This document shows, one piece after another, positions 16,514 to 24,072 of a stretch of 38,932 bases of DNA. The stretch covers positions 1 to 38,932 of IMG/VR virus record IMGVR_UViG_3300042691_022806, one strand, 5' to 3'. Source of the DNA: a virus. The notes under the pieces are model-generated. The model did no database searches. It had not been told where the DNA came from and saw only the letters and a list, made by a program, of their open reading frames with translations. The first letter of the stretch is position 1; each line of letters starts with the position of its first letter. The position numbers and the translations under genes were made by a program.

Positions 16514-17227
16514 ATGGCAGAACAAATGAGCGAACTGCAACTGATGATGCAGGAAAGGATGAATACGGGTACTGCCTGGACTCACAACGAATCCTTTGAG
16601 AAGAACGGATACTTAGTCATCAAAGACCTCTGGGATCCAGAAGAACTTTACCATCCAGTTCCACAAGAACGTGGACAACTGAACTGGTGGGGTAAAAAGA
16701 TGGACCAGTTCACGCATCATGAAGTTGAACAACAAGTTGAAGGTTCTCTTGCACGTTATTGGCACCCACAGTATCGTCAGATTCATTGTGGTATTCGTAT
16801 GAAACTGGAAGAAGCACTGGGTCGTAAACTTTATAATACTTATTATTATGATAGGTATTACTTTCCAGGACAAGCACTAACCCGTCACGCAGATCGTGAT
16901 GCCTGTGAGATTTCTGTAACGGTTCATATCAGCACTAATCTTGATGAAGAGTGGCCGATCTGGATTAAGACCCCAGACACTTACGCCGATAAGAAAAAGA
17001 CACAAGTTCTAGTTCCTGGTGAAAACCGTTCCGTGATCCTTAAAGCAGGTGATGGAATGGTTTATAAAGGTTGTGAACGTCCTCATTGGCGAGATCCAAT
17101 GCCTGGTGCAAAGAAGAATAAGAAATTGTTTGGTAAGAATCAAGAACTTTATTATCATCAGATCTTCTTCCACTATGTCCTACAAGATGGACAACGTGCT
17201 CATTGTGCATGGGATAGAGCACGATGA
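16514..17227 (+). CDS. 2OG-Fe(II) oxygenase (237 aa)
   Basis: A second oxygenase of the operon, starting 9 nt after the first behind a GAGGTAGAG ribosome binding site. The core RYYFPGQALTRHADRDACE-ISVTVHI followed by GDGMVYKGCERPHWRD gives iron ligands H125, D127 and H191; R193 is a candidate 2-oxoglutarate contact. An N-terminal Met/Gln/Glu-rich helix (1-18) and NGYLVIKDLWDPEEL resemble the substrate-side segments of phytanoyl-CoA-dioxygenase-like enzymes. It shares the CGT-rich codon use of the first gene and overlaps the next by 4 nt. Likely a cytoplasmic enzyme; substrate unknown. Confidence 0.85.
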   Translation: MAEQMSELQLMMQERMNTGTAWTHNESFEKNGYLVIKDLWDPEELYHPVPQERGQLNWWGKKMDQFTHHEVEQQVEGSLARYWHPQYRQIHCGIRMKLEEALGRKLYNTYYYDRYYFPGQALTRHADRDACEISVTVHISTNLDEEWPIWIKTPDTYADKKKTQVLVPGENRSVILKAGDGMVYKGCERPHWRDPMPGAKKNKKLFGKNQELYYHQIFFHYVLQDGQRAHCAWDRAR

Positions 17228-17778
17228 AGGCACCACTTTTTGAATACCCTTCTTATCAATATCAGATTGATGATTGGGATTTTAAAAAGAAGGGTTTGTT
17301 AAATCGTATTAACTCTCAGAAGTTTGTAAGAACCACTCTGCAAACTTTTGAGACGGATCGCCAAACAAATAAAAAGTCATATCTACATTACTTCCAAGAT
17401 CTTATCAAACCTCAACTGTTTGAGTTTTGTCAAGAAGCACAAGTGACTTGTAGTATGACTGATTGCTGGGCAGTGAGGTATAAGCAAGGGGACCACCAGA
17501 CGATTCACAATCATAAGAGTTGGGGATTTTCTGGTGTTCTTTATGTGGAGTACGATTCTAAACATCATACTCCAACTTGTTTTGTTGCTCCTTGGCAGGA
17601 TCCAAGAACTGATACAACGACTCTTGCATATCCACAAGATGTTACGGAAGGAACATTGTTTATTGTTCCTTCTTATACCTTACACTTTGTTCATCCCAAT
17701 CAATCAAGAAAACAGAGAACTATTATATCTTTTGATTTATTACCTAAACTTCCAGATCATCAAGCAATAAATATTTGA
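17224..17778 (+). CDS. 2OG-Fe(II) oxygenase, TIGR02466-like (184 aa)
   Basis: The core HQTIHNHKSWGFSGVLYVEY, then TEGTLFIVPSYTLHFVHPNQ and KQRTIISFDLL, is the pattern of the putative oxygenase family TIGR02466. Predicted ligands are H95 and H97 (H-N-H) with H154 or H157; R165 fits the cosubstrate Arg. The start overlaps the previous stop as ATGA, so translation is coupled. Compared with the degenerate 8962 protein, this copy keeps all metal ligands. It is the third different oxygenase subfamily in one operon, arguing for distinct substrates rather than redundancy. Confidence 0.82.
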   Translation: MKAPLFEYPSYQYQIDDWDFKKKGLLNRINSQKFVRTTLQTFETDRQTNKKSYLHYFQDLIKPQLFEFCQEAQVTCSMTDCWAVRYKQGDHQTIHNHKSWGFSGVLYVEYDSKHHTPTCFVAPWQDPRTDTTTLAYPQDVTEGTLFIVPSYTLHFVHPNQSRKQRTIISFDLLPKLPDHQAINI

Positions 17779-17782
17779 AAAA

Positions 17783-18040
17783 ATGGCAAAGTATCATATC
17801 CAACATATTCAAGATGTCGGTCGTGGTCCTCAGGTGATTTTCTATCAAGGAGATAATCACTGGACCACAGAACATGAGCACAGAAAGATTTATGATAAGA
17901 AAGCAGATGCTACAAAAGAACTTTACAATTTTGGTGGTACGGTTGTAAAAGACGTAACTTATGATCCAAATGCAACCGATGGTGATGGTGATGGTATTGT
18001 TCAGGAAGGAACAGAATTTGAGCGATCTATTGACACTTGA
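17783..18040 (+). CDS. Small protein with DGDGDG calcium-loop-like motif (85 aa)
   Basis: Starts 4 nt after the oxygenase stop and closes the operon. The first 55 residues are polar and His/Tyr-rich; residues 66-71 (DGDGDG) followed by IVQEGTEFE resemble an EF-hand or dockerin calcium loop, although the closing Glu is at loop position 13 rather than 12. There is a single loop only and no signal peptide. A metal-binding accessory role to the oxygenases is conceivable but unproven. I do not recognise the family. Confidence 0.7.
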   Translation: MAKYHIQHIQDVGRGPQVIFYQGDNHWTTEHEHRKIYDKKADATKELYNFGGTVVKDVTYDPNATDGDGDGIVQEGTEFERSIDT

Positions 18041-18044
18041 ATAG

Positions 18045-18052
18045 CATAAATA
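18045..18052 (+). promoter_or_regulatory. T4-type late promoter CATAAATA
   Basis: A late box followed by ACTGAAAA, 21 nt before the ATG at 18074. It marks the return to late structural genes after the oxygenase operon. Confidence 0.75.
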
Positions 18053-18073
18053 ACTGAAAAGTAGCGTAAAGAG

Positions 18074-18790
18074 ATGTCGCAATTAAGTGTTGATTCCATA
18101 ACTGGTAGAGTATCAGGATCGGCACCGTCTTTGCCAAACGGTGCTGTTGTTACTGGTGTTGTAACTGCCACAACTTTTAGTGGTAATGTTACTGGAAACC
18201 TCACTGGCAATGTCACTGGTAACGTTACTGGTAACCTAACTGGAAATGTTACTGGAACGGCATCAACTGCAACATTAGCAACCAATGCACAAGGGCTGAC
18301 TGGTTCTCCTAACATTTCAGTTTCTGGTATTAATAATACTGGTGTTTCAACTCAAACTGATACAAGACTTTCATCTATTGCGGATAAAACCACTCTGGTC
18401 AGTGGTAATACTGTAAGTCTTGTTTATAATACTGGTGGTGGTAATGTTGCGATCTGCACAAACCCAACAGGACCAATCACACTCAATGTAACTGGTATTC
18501 CAACTGATAGTTCTTTTGATAACCGTGCAATCTCATTTGCAGTCATTGTTCAGCAAAATACAACTGCTTATGGTTGCTCTGACGTATCACTGAACGGTGT
18601 TGTGTTTAACTCTCGTGCAGCGGCTGGTGTTCAGACTGCCATTGCCTATGTTTCTGGAACGGTCGCAACGGCAAGCACTACTGGTTATGATGTCTTTAAC
18701 TTCACTGGTATTAATACTGTTGGTTCTGCGGCATCAACACTTAACTACAAGTTACTCTCAAACGTAAGCGGCGGATATAGAAGGTACTGA
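18074..18790 (+). CDS. Tail-fibre-like protein with GN[VL]T repeats (238 aa)
   Basis: N-terminal MSQLSVDSITGRVSGSAP module, VVTGVVTATTFSGN shaft start, six tandem GN[VL]T tetrapeptides (~37-60), a GLTGSPNISV segment, and a C-terminal domain (~95-238) closely similar to that of the 21093 protein (TTLVSGNTVSLVYN, VAICTNPTGPITLNV, FTGINTVGSAAST). The C-terminus ends ...NVSGGYRRY, and 3 nt later an adhesin starting MAPIV begins. This is a fibre/adhesin cassette. Probably trimeric; the tip is likely formed or capped by the next product. Confidence 0.76.
   Translation: MSQLSVDSITGRVSGSAPSLPNGAVVTGVVTATTFSGNVTGNLTGNVTGNVTGNLTGNVTGTASTATLATNAQGLTGSPNISVSGINNTGVSTQTDTRLSSIADKTTLVSGNTVSLVYNTGGGNVAICTNPTGPITLNVTGIPTDSSFDNRAISFAVIVQQNTTAYGCSDVSLNGVVFNSRAAAGVQTAIAYVSGTVATASTTGYDVFNFTGINTVGSAASTLNYKLLSNVSGGYRRY
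18182..18253 (+). repeat. 12-bp repeat, six units, coding GN[VL]T
   Basis: Six consecutive 12-nt units of the form GG-N-AAY-STN-ACT. Related runs with four, two and three units occur in the genes at 21093, 31207 and 33751. Confidence 0.8.
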
Positions 18791-18793
18791 TTT

Positions 18794-20788
18794 ATGGCTC
18801 CTATCGTTACTTCTCTGGCATCGATTGTAAAACAGTTTGGTATTGGTGCGATTATTGCTTCTGCTCCTTCTGGCGGTGGAGGTATTACTTATACGGGAGC
18901 ATCTGGTGGTGTTATAAGTGACTATCTGGATCCTGGACCTGGTATTAGATATAGAGCTCATATTTTTACTTCATCAGGAACTTTTACGGTTACTGATCCT
19001 GCTATTACTTCTGTTCAGTATCTTGTAGTTGCAGGTGGTGGAGGAGGAGGATCAGAAGCAGGTGGTGGTGGAGGAGCAGGTGGATTTAGGACAAATATTC
19101 CTGGAACTCCACACTCAACAACTGCACCATTTCCAACTTCTATTACAAGTTATCCAGTTGTTGTTGGTAGTGGTGGTGGTGGTGCAACTCCCTCTTCTGG
19201 TTATACAGGTTCAGACGGATCAAATTCTTCATTTGGACCAATAACTTCAAATGGTGGTGGTGGTGGAACCGGTCTTTATCCAAGTGGTGGATATGCCGGA
19301 AGAAATGGTGGATCTGGTGGTGGAGGTGGTAGAGGAGGATCTCCTTATAATAATATAGTCAGTCCAGGAGGTTCATCGCTAACGGTAACAACACCTTCTC
19401 CTTGGCCAGGACCATCTACACAAGGATTTGGTGGTGGTGAAGGATATGCATATGCAGTAAATTATTCCGATCCAAACCATAGTTATACTGGTGGTGGAGG
19501 TGGAGGTGCCGGTGGAGCAGGAGGTAATTCATCCGCTCCCGGATCTTCTCCACCAGCAGTTGGAGGAACTGGTGGTAATGGATTGGCATCATCTATCGCA
19601 TATGGACCATCAAATCCAGTAACATATGCTGGTGGTGGTGGCGGTAGCGCAGGAAAACAAGGTGGAACTAATGGTACTCCTGGTCCTGGTGGTCCAGGAG
19701 GAGGTGGTGCTGGATCTTCTCCTGCTGGACCTATAACTACTGCTGTAAGTGGAACTTATGCAACCGGTGGTGGAGGAGGAGGATCTGGTAGTCCAACTTT
19801 GGCAGGATCTGGTGGTTCTGGAATCGTAGTAGTCCGTTATACACTTCCTGCGTCCTCTGGAACCGCAAAGGCAACTGGTGGTGCTATTAGCTTTTTTGGT
19901 GGTAAGACTATTCATACCTTCACAAGTTCTGGTACTTTTGCAACAGCATCAAACTGGACTACCACAACAGTGGAATATGTTGTTGTCGCTGGCGGCGGCG
20001 CTGGTGGAGGTGATTTTGGTGGTGGCGGTGGTGCTGGTGGATTTATTGCTGGTACAACTCCAATAGGAGCACATCCAGTTTCAACAACTATTCAAGTTGG
20101 TGCTGGTGGAGCTATTGGCCCAACAGCATCAGATGCTGGCGGCAATGGAACTCCATCTTATTTTGGAACTCCTCTTACTGCTTATGGTGGAGGTGGTGGA
20201 GGTGGTGGAGGATCTGGACCTCAAAATTGGGGGGTAAATGGAGGATCTGGTGGTGGAGCAAGAGGAAATAGATCATCTGATAGTCTTGTTAAAGGAGAAG
20301 GTGATAGGCAAACTGGAACATCAACTCCAGCACCAATAACACCTCAGGGATATCCAGGAGGTGTTGGTAATGTACCAGGTGCGCCATCAGTTTTTTCTGG
20401 TGGTGGCGGTGGTGCAGGCGGCGCTGGTGGAGGTTCAGATTCTGATCAACACGGTGGTATTGGGAAACAAATACCAGCAACATTCCATAATCCAATATCT
20501 TCTCCAGGACCATCTCCAACTCCAGGTGGTTTAGGATCACCTGGACCGACATCAACTAATGTTTCTGGTGGAACTCCTGGTAAGTTTTGGTTTGCTGGTG
20601 GTGGCGGTGGCACCACTAGTGGAACCGGCGGCGGTTCTGGGGGACCATATGCTGGAGGAGGAAATGGTAATAGTGGAGGATCTGGATCTCTGAACACTGG
20701 TGGTGGAGGTGGAGGTGGTGCCAACAATGGATGGGATCCAACTTTAAGAGGTGGTTCCGGTATCGTCCTTATCGCCTACCCTTCATAA
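18794..20788 (+). CDS. Double glycine-rich putative adhesin (664 aa)
   Basis: The MAPIVTSLASIVKQFGIG anchor is followed by two complete glycine-rich domains. Copy 1 (~50-350): HIFTSSGTFTV, VQYLVVAGGGGGG, YPVVVGSGGGGA, a GGGGGAGG run and GSGIVVVRYTL. Copy 2 (~365-664): IHTFTSSGTFAT, VEYVVVAGGGAGG and GSGIVLIAYPS. They are joined by a KATGGAISFFGGK linker also used in the 27376 protein. The non-glycine strands at the start and end of each copy fit a beta frame closed around polyglycine II helices. It is paired with the fibre encoded 3 nt upstream. Probable receptor-binding protein. Confidence 0.76.
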   Translation: MAPIVTSLASIVKQFGIGAIIASAPSGGGGITYTGASGGVISDYLDPGPGIRYRAHIFTSSGTFTVTDPAITSVQYLVVAGGGGGGSEAGGGGGAGGFRTNIPGTPHSTTAPFPTSITSYPVVVGSGGGGATPSSGYTGSDGSNSSFGPITSNGGGGGTGLYPSGGYAGRNGGSGGGGGRGGSPYNNIVSPGGSSLTVTTPSPWPGPSTQGFGGGEGYAYAVNYSDPNHSYTGGGGGGAGGAGGNSSAPGSSPPAVGGTGGNGLASSIAYGPSNPVTYAGGGGGSAGKQGGTNGTPGPGGPGGGGAGSSPAGPITTAVSGTYATGGGGGGSGSPTLAGSGGSGIVVVRYTLPASSGTAKATGGAISFFGGKTIHTFTSSGTFATASNWTTTTVEYVVVAGGGAGGGDFGGGGGAGGFIAGTTPIGAHPVSTTIQVGAGGAIGPTASDAGGNGTPSYFGTPLTAYGGGGGGGGGSGPQNWGVNGGSGGGARGNRSSDSLVKGEGDRQTGTSTPAPITPQGYPGGVGNVPGAPSVFSGGGGGAGGAGGGSDSDQHGGIGKQIPATFHNPISSPGPSPTPGGLGSPGPTSTNVSGGTPGKFWFAGGGGGTTSGTGGGSGGPYAGGGNGNSGGSGSLNTGGGGGGGANNGWDPTLRGGSGIVLIAYPS

Positions 20789-20791
20789 ATA
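20784..20791 (+). promoter_or_regulatory. T4-type late promoter CATAAATA
   Basis: Overlaps the stop codon of the 18794 gene, is followed by CCTAAAAAA, and lies only 14 nt before the ATG at 20806. Confidence 0.75.
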
Positions 20792-20805
20792 CCTAAAAAA
20801 CCATA

Positions 20806-21069
20806 ATGACAAGAGCAAGAGATACATCAAGAGTTCAAATCGGTATCAATACTGCTGTCAGTGGTGCTGATGAGTTTACTTATGTACCTAAAACTGCACT
20901 CATTGTTAGTGAAAACATAGACTTCAATACCTCAAACTCTGGTGCAGAAGATTCTATTATCACTCTTGAAAGAACCCATATGAGAGTTGATTCTGGTATT
21001 GGGGTTACAATTGGTAGTGGTAAGAATCTGATTATTAACCCTTCTAACTTACCACATACAGTTTCATAA
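20806..21069 (+). CDS. Small fibre-module protein (87 aa)
   Basis: An N-terminal basic stretch (TRARDTSRVQIGINTAVSG) is followed by beta-ladder sequence of the foot type (SENIDFNTSNSG...MRVDSGIGVTIGSGKNLII). The GVTIGSGKNLII ending can be compared with the C-termini of the 35714 and 33039 proteins. It has its own late promoter upstream and another right after its stop, so it may be a single-gene late unit. Role unclear; a small virion subunit is likely. Confidence 0.62.
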   Translation: MTRARDTSRVQIGINTAVSGADEFTYVPKTALIVSENIDFNTSNSGAEDSIITLERTHMRVDSGIGVTIGSGKNLIINPSNLPHTVS

Positions 21070-21072
21070 ATA
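21065..21072 (+). promoter_or_regulatory. T4-type late promoter CATAAATA
   Basis: Overlaps the stop of the 20806 gene, is followed by ACTAGAAA, and lies 20 nt before the ATG at 21093. Confidence 0.75.
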
Positions 21073-21092
21073 ACTAGAAAGTATAAGACAAG

Positions 21093-22040
21093 ATGTCAGA
21101 ACTTAGAGTTGATAATATTGTAAGTCAGGACGGAACTGCCGCACCTGTTTATAGTCAAGGTGTTATTGTTGGTTCTGGAAAGACTTTTACCGTTAGAGGT
21201 AATGTAGACTTTCAGTCTGGTGCAAATGTTTCTGGGGCGGTTACGTTCTCAACTTTGAGCATCGCTTCTGGATATAGTGTAACTGGTGTAGTAACTGCAA
21301 CTAGTTTCAGTGGAAACTTAACTGGTAATGTCACAGGAAATGTAACTGGAAACGCAACGGGTCTTTCTGGTTCTCCTAATATTACTGTTGGCAATGTCGT
21401 TGGAACGGCAGCAACATTTACAAATTTAACTGTAAATGGAACTCAAACCATTATCAACACTACAAACTTAGAGATCACAGATCCATTAGTTGGCATTGGA
21501 TCTGGAAATACGACTGATGCTCAGGCGAATGGTGATGGTATTCAAATCTATGGTGCAACACCAAAGACCTTTACATATAATGATACGAAGAAAGCATTTG
21601 AAGCAAATATTCCAATCGCACCAAATGAAAGCAGATTTATTACAGGAGCAGAAAAAACTGTATTAGTATCTGGAAATACTGCATCATTAACTTATAACTC
21701 TTCAAGTGCTAATGTTGCAATCTGTACAAATGCAACTGGAAATATTACATTGAACGTTGTTGGTATTCCAACTTCAAGTGATTTTGACAATCACGCAATT
21801 ACCTTCACTGTGATTGCAACTTCGACAAATGGCATTGCGAGAACTTGTACTGCGGTTAATCTTAATGGAGTTCCTGAAACGATTAAATGGGCAGGTGGTT
21901 CATTAGCGAATGCGATCTCTGGATTAACAACAACTTCTGGATATACAATCTACGGATTCACTGGTATCAATACTGTTGGATCTGCAAGTAGCACTGCAAA
22001 CTATGAACTCTTTGGTGTAGCAAGCGGAGGTTTCTTCTGA
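21093..22040 (+). CDS. Tail-fibre-like protein, MSELRVDNI type (315 aa)
   Basis: Order: MSELRVDNIVSQDGTAAPV module; VVTATSFSGN with four GN[VLA]T units (~72-88); GLSGSPNITV; a NLTVNGTQTIINTTNLEITD domain with ANGDGIQIYG (~115-160); and a C-terminal domain shared with the 18074 fibre (KTVLVSGNTASLTYN, VAICTNATGNITLNV, FTGINTVGSASST). It ends ...GVASGGFF, and 1 nt later begins MAPII of a lectin-like protein. The same fibre C-terminus thus precedes a different adhesin fold than in the 18074/18794 cassette. Confidence 0.76.
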   Translation: MSELRVDNIVSQDGTAAPVYSQGVIVGSGKTFTVRGNVDFQSGANVSGAVTFSTLSIASGYSVTGVVTATSFSGNLTGNVTGNVTGNATGLSGSPNITVGNVVGTAATFTNLTVNGTQTIINTTNLEITDPLVGIGSGNTTDAQANGDGIQIYGATPKTFTYNDTKKAFEANIPIAPNESRFITGAEKTVLVSGNTASLTYNSSSANVAICTNATGNITLNVVGIPTSSDFDNHAITFTVIATSTNGIARTCTAVNLNGVPETIKWAGGSLANAISGLTTTSGYTIYGFTGINTVGSASSTANYELFGVASGGFF

Positions 22041-22041
22041 T

Positions 22042-22893
22042 ATGGCACCTATTATAAGCAGACTTTCTTCTCTTGGTGGAGGAGGAACTGGTGGATTTAC
22101 TTTTGGTAAGAGAAAAGGTCCTTCTGTCGCTGCGACTCGCACAGGTATATATTTGTGGGAACTTGATTTACGAAATACAACCTGTATAGAATGGTCCAGT
22201 AACACAACTTTTTCTTCTAGTGATACTGGATATGACAGATATGGATTTAATTTAGGAGGATCAACTGTATATGGCCTACTTCAAAATCACGATGGCAGTG
22301 GAAGTAGTACAGCAAAAGTTCCTATAACATTTTCAACTCCAAGGACAAAAATATTTTTTATAACTTGGTATTATAAATCATCATTCGGTACTGATGAGCG
22401 TGGAGGATATCTCTCAACAACTCCAACTTTATTTGGGACAAATTACACTATTCATCCTGGTGGCGTGTATAGAAATGGTGGTGGTGGAGATGGTGATGGA
22501 TTAGTTTTTGAGACTAGTGCTGGAACTAGTGATTTTCAAACTGCGGCCGGAACACGATACACTTTATCTGCTGGTATGTCTGCTTATGCTTCTGGATGGC
22601 ATTCTTTGGCATTTATGTTTGACTCATCTTCTACAAGTGTTCCGGTTTACATCAATGGAACTTTGAGAGAAACACTAACTCACAATGGAACTTTTGGAAA
22701 TTTTACTGGTGCTAGACTTGCTGCGTGGAATGATTATGGTAGTGGATATAGTGTTTCTAATGCTTGTATGTCATATTCTATGGCAATAGATGGATTAAAT
22801 TTAACATCTGGTAATATTTCTACAATTCACAGCACTGTATATAATAATCTGTCGTCAAGTTCTACTAGATTAAGTACTTTAATTAGTATCTGA
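22042..22893 (+). CDS. Putative concanavalin A-like lectin-domain adhesin (283 aa)
   Basis: The MAPIISRLSSLGGGG anchor matches the anchor of the 18794 glycine-rich protein, but the rest is not glycine-rich. It has strand-rich sequence with a GWHSLAFMFDSSS segment (185-197) followed by VPVYINGTLRETLTH, the usual W-H-x-x-A-x-x-(Y/F)-D...(V/I)NG signature of LamG/concanavalin A-like domains. It sits in the position a glycine-rich adhesin holds in neighbouring cassettes, 1 nt after the fibre gene. Probable glycan- or surface-binding virion protein. The fold call is from a signature only, so moderate certainty. Confidence 0.65.
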   Translation: MAPIISRLSSLGGGGTGGFTFGKRKGPSVAATRTGIYLWELDLRNTTCIEWSSNTTFSSSDTGYDRYGFNLGGSTVYGLLQNHDGSGSSTAKVPITFSTPRTKIFFITWYYKSSFGTDERGGYLSTTPTLFGTNYTIHPGGVYRNGGGGDGDGLVFETSAGTSDFQTAAGTRYTLSAGMSAYASGWHSLAFMFDSSSTSVPVYINGTLRETLTHNGTFGNFTGARLAAWNDYGSGYSVSNACMSYSMAIDGLNLTSGNISTIHSTVYNNLSSSSTRLSTLISI

Positions 22894-22894
22894 A

Positions 22895-22902
22895 CATAAA
22901 TA
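22895..22902 (+). promoter_or_regulatory. T4-type late promoter CATAAATA
   Basis: Immediately after the stop at 22893, followed by CTCAAAAAA, and 15 nt before the ATG at 22918. Confidence 0.75.
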
Positions 22903-22917
22903 CTCAAAAAACCTCCA

Positions 22918-23319
22918 ATGCCATACATCGGAAGACCCCAAGCAACGGGACCATATCTCAAACTTGATGACATCTCTGATGAGTTTGATGGAAGTAAAGT
23001 AACATTCAATATCACGCTTGGTGGTTCTCCGTTCTTTACATCAAACGCTTATACATTACTTCTCTCACTTGATGGTGTTATTCAAGAACCCATCAAGTCT
23101 TTTGTTGTAAATGAGAATCAGTTAACATTTGCATCTGCACCTTCTTCAACATCAACTTTTTATTGTGTCGTTCTTGGAACAACATTGAATACTTCTGCAC
23201 TTACAAGTTTAACGATTGGTACTAGAACAAGTGCCGCAACACTTGCATTAAATGGAGAGCAACTTGGAGTTCTTCAAAGAGATGGAACAAAAGGATTCAT
23301 TGCTTTCAATGTGGCATAA
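22918..23319 (+). CDS. Small virion protein, MPYIG/LDDIS type (133 aa)
   Basis: The N-terminal MPYIGRPQATGPYLKLDDIS module is shared with the start of the 29647 protein (MPYIGNYHVTG...KILDDIS) and is a module I associate with cyanophage structural proteins. Then FDGSKVTFNITLGGSPFF and LLLSLDGVIQEPIKSFVVNEN form a beta domain of the type (V/I)xLDGVxQxPxxxF, also seen in the 29647 protein as ISINGVIQQPNKL and TIDGVVQHPS. Late promoters flank it on both sides. Likely a short fibre or fibre-adaptor subunit. Confidence 0.7.
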   Translation: MPYIGRPQATGPYLKLDDISDEFDGSKVTFNITLGGSPFFTSNAYTLLLSLDGVIQEPIKSFVVNENQLTFASAPSSTSTFYCVVLGTTLNTSALTSLTIGTRTSAATLALNGEQLGVLQRDGTKGFIAFNVA

Positions 23320-23322
23320 ATA
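23315..23322 (+). promoter_or_regulatory. T4-type late promoter CATAAATA
   Basis: Overlaps the stop of the 22918 gene, is followed by ATCAAAAG, and lies 22 nt before the ATG at 23345. Confidence 0.75.
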
Positions 23323-23344
23323 ATCAAAAGACTATTCAGATATA

Positions 23345-24052
23345 ATGGCGAATAGATATCCGCTGATTTATAATCCAAGTGCAAACCAACTTCAAGAACT
23401 CCAAGCAGGAGATAATCTTGATCTTGGTGGTTCTGGGATTAGTAGTGTAGCAAATATTAATTCTTCCGGGATTATTACAGCATCTTCATTCAGCGGTGCA
23501 TTTAGTGGAACGGCAACCCTTGCATCGGGACTGACTGGATCACCTAGTATTACGATTACTGGTCTTTCCGTTTCTGGTATTTCAACATTTGCTCAGGATA
23601 TCAATCTTAATGATAATGTTAAGGCAAACTTTGGTGATGGTGATGATTTAAGAATCTATCACGACGGAACCAATAGTTATGTAGAAGATACTGGAACAGG
23701 AGATCTATATCTTTCTGGTTCCACTAATGTCATCATCCAACATCATTCCACTGGTGAGACGATGGCAAAGTTTGTCGGTAATGGTGCCGCCGAACTTTAT
23801 CACGATAACAGTAAGAAGTTTGAAACTGTTAGTGCTGGTGCAACTGTTACTGGAACTTTATTTGCAACTTCCGTAAGTTCTCCATCAGTTGTTGTAGGAA
23901 CTGCCGCTACACTGAATACTTCTGGACTGACATTAACTGGTGGTGTTGTTGCAACTGGTATTGTAACAGCCCAAGCATTTAAAGGTGATGCCTCACAACT
24001 TACAAATCTACCATCAAGTTTTAGTGTTCTTGACGCTTATCTGTTCTCATAA
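23345..24052 (+). CDS. Tail-fibre-like protein with YHDG/LYHDN module (235 aa)
   Basis: Starts MANRYPLIYNPSANQLQELQ, then GDNLDLGGSGISSVANINSS, strand repeats (GIITASSFSG), GLTGSPSITITG, a complete GDGDDLRIYHDGTNSY...AELYHDNSKKFET module (~95-160), and a final VTAQAFKGDASQLTNLPS motif. The YHDG module is the best preserved of three in this window (others at 2031 and 5915). The gene stands alone between two late promoters. Probable short fibre protein. Confidence 0.74.
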   Translation: MANRYPLIYNPSANQLQELQAGDNLDLGGSGISSVANINSSGIITASSFSGAFSGTATLASGLTGSPSITITGLSVSGISTFAQDINLNDNVKANFGDGDDLRIYHDGTNSYVEDTGTGDLYLSGSTNVIIQHHSTGETMAKFVGNGAAELYHDNSKKFETVSAGATVTGTLFATSVSSPSVVVGTAATLNTSGLTLTGGVVATGIVTAQAFKGDASQLTNLPSSFSVLDAYLFS

Positions 24053-24055
24053 ATA
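24048..24055 (+). promoter_or_regulatory. T4-type late promoter CATAAATA
   Basis: Overlaps the stop of the 23345 gene, is followed by ACTAAAAAA, and lies 17 nt before the ATG at 24073. Confidence 0.76.
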
Positions 24056-24072
24056 ACTAAAAAAGTAATACG

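Noticed and set aside
18030-18035. TTGACA near the end of the 17783 gene as a sigma70 -35 element
   Set aside because: No TATAAT-like hexamer lies 16-18 nt downstream; the late box at 18045 explains the site better.
20446-20727. Proline-rich minus-strand frames opposite glycine-rich genes (also 26843-27079, 32214-32399, 37657-37917)
   Set aside because: Gly codons (GGN) read in reverse give Pro/Thr; these are shadows of the glycine-rich genes.
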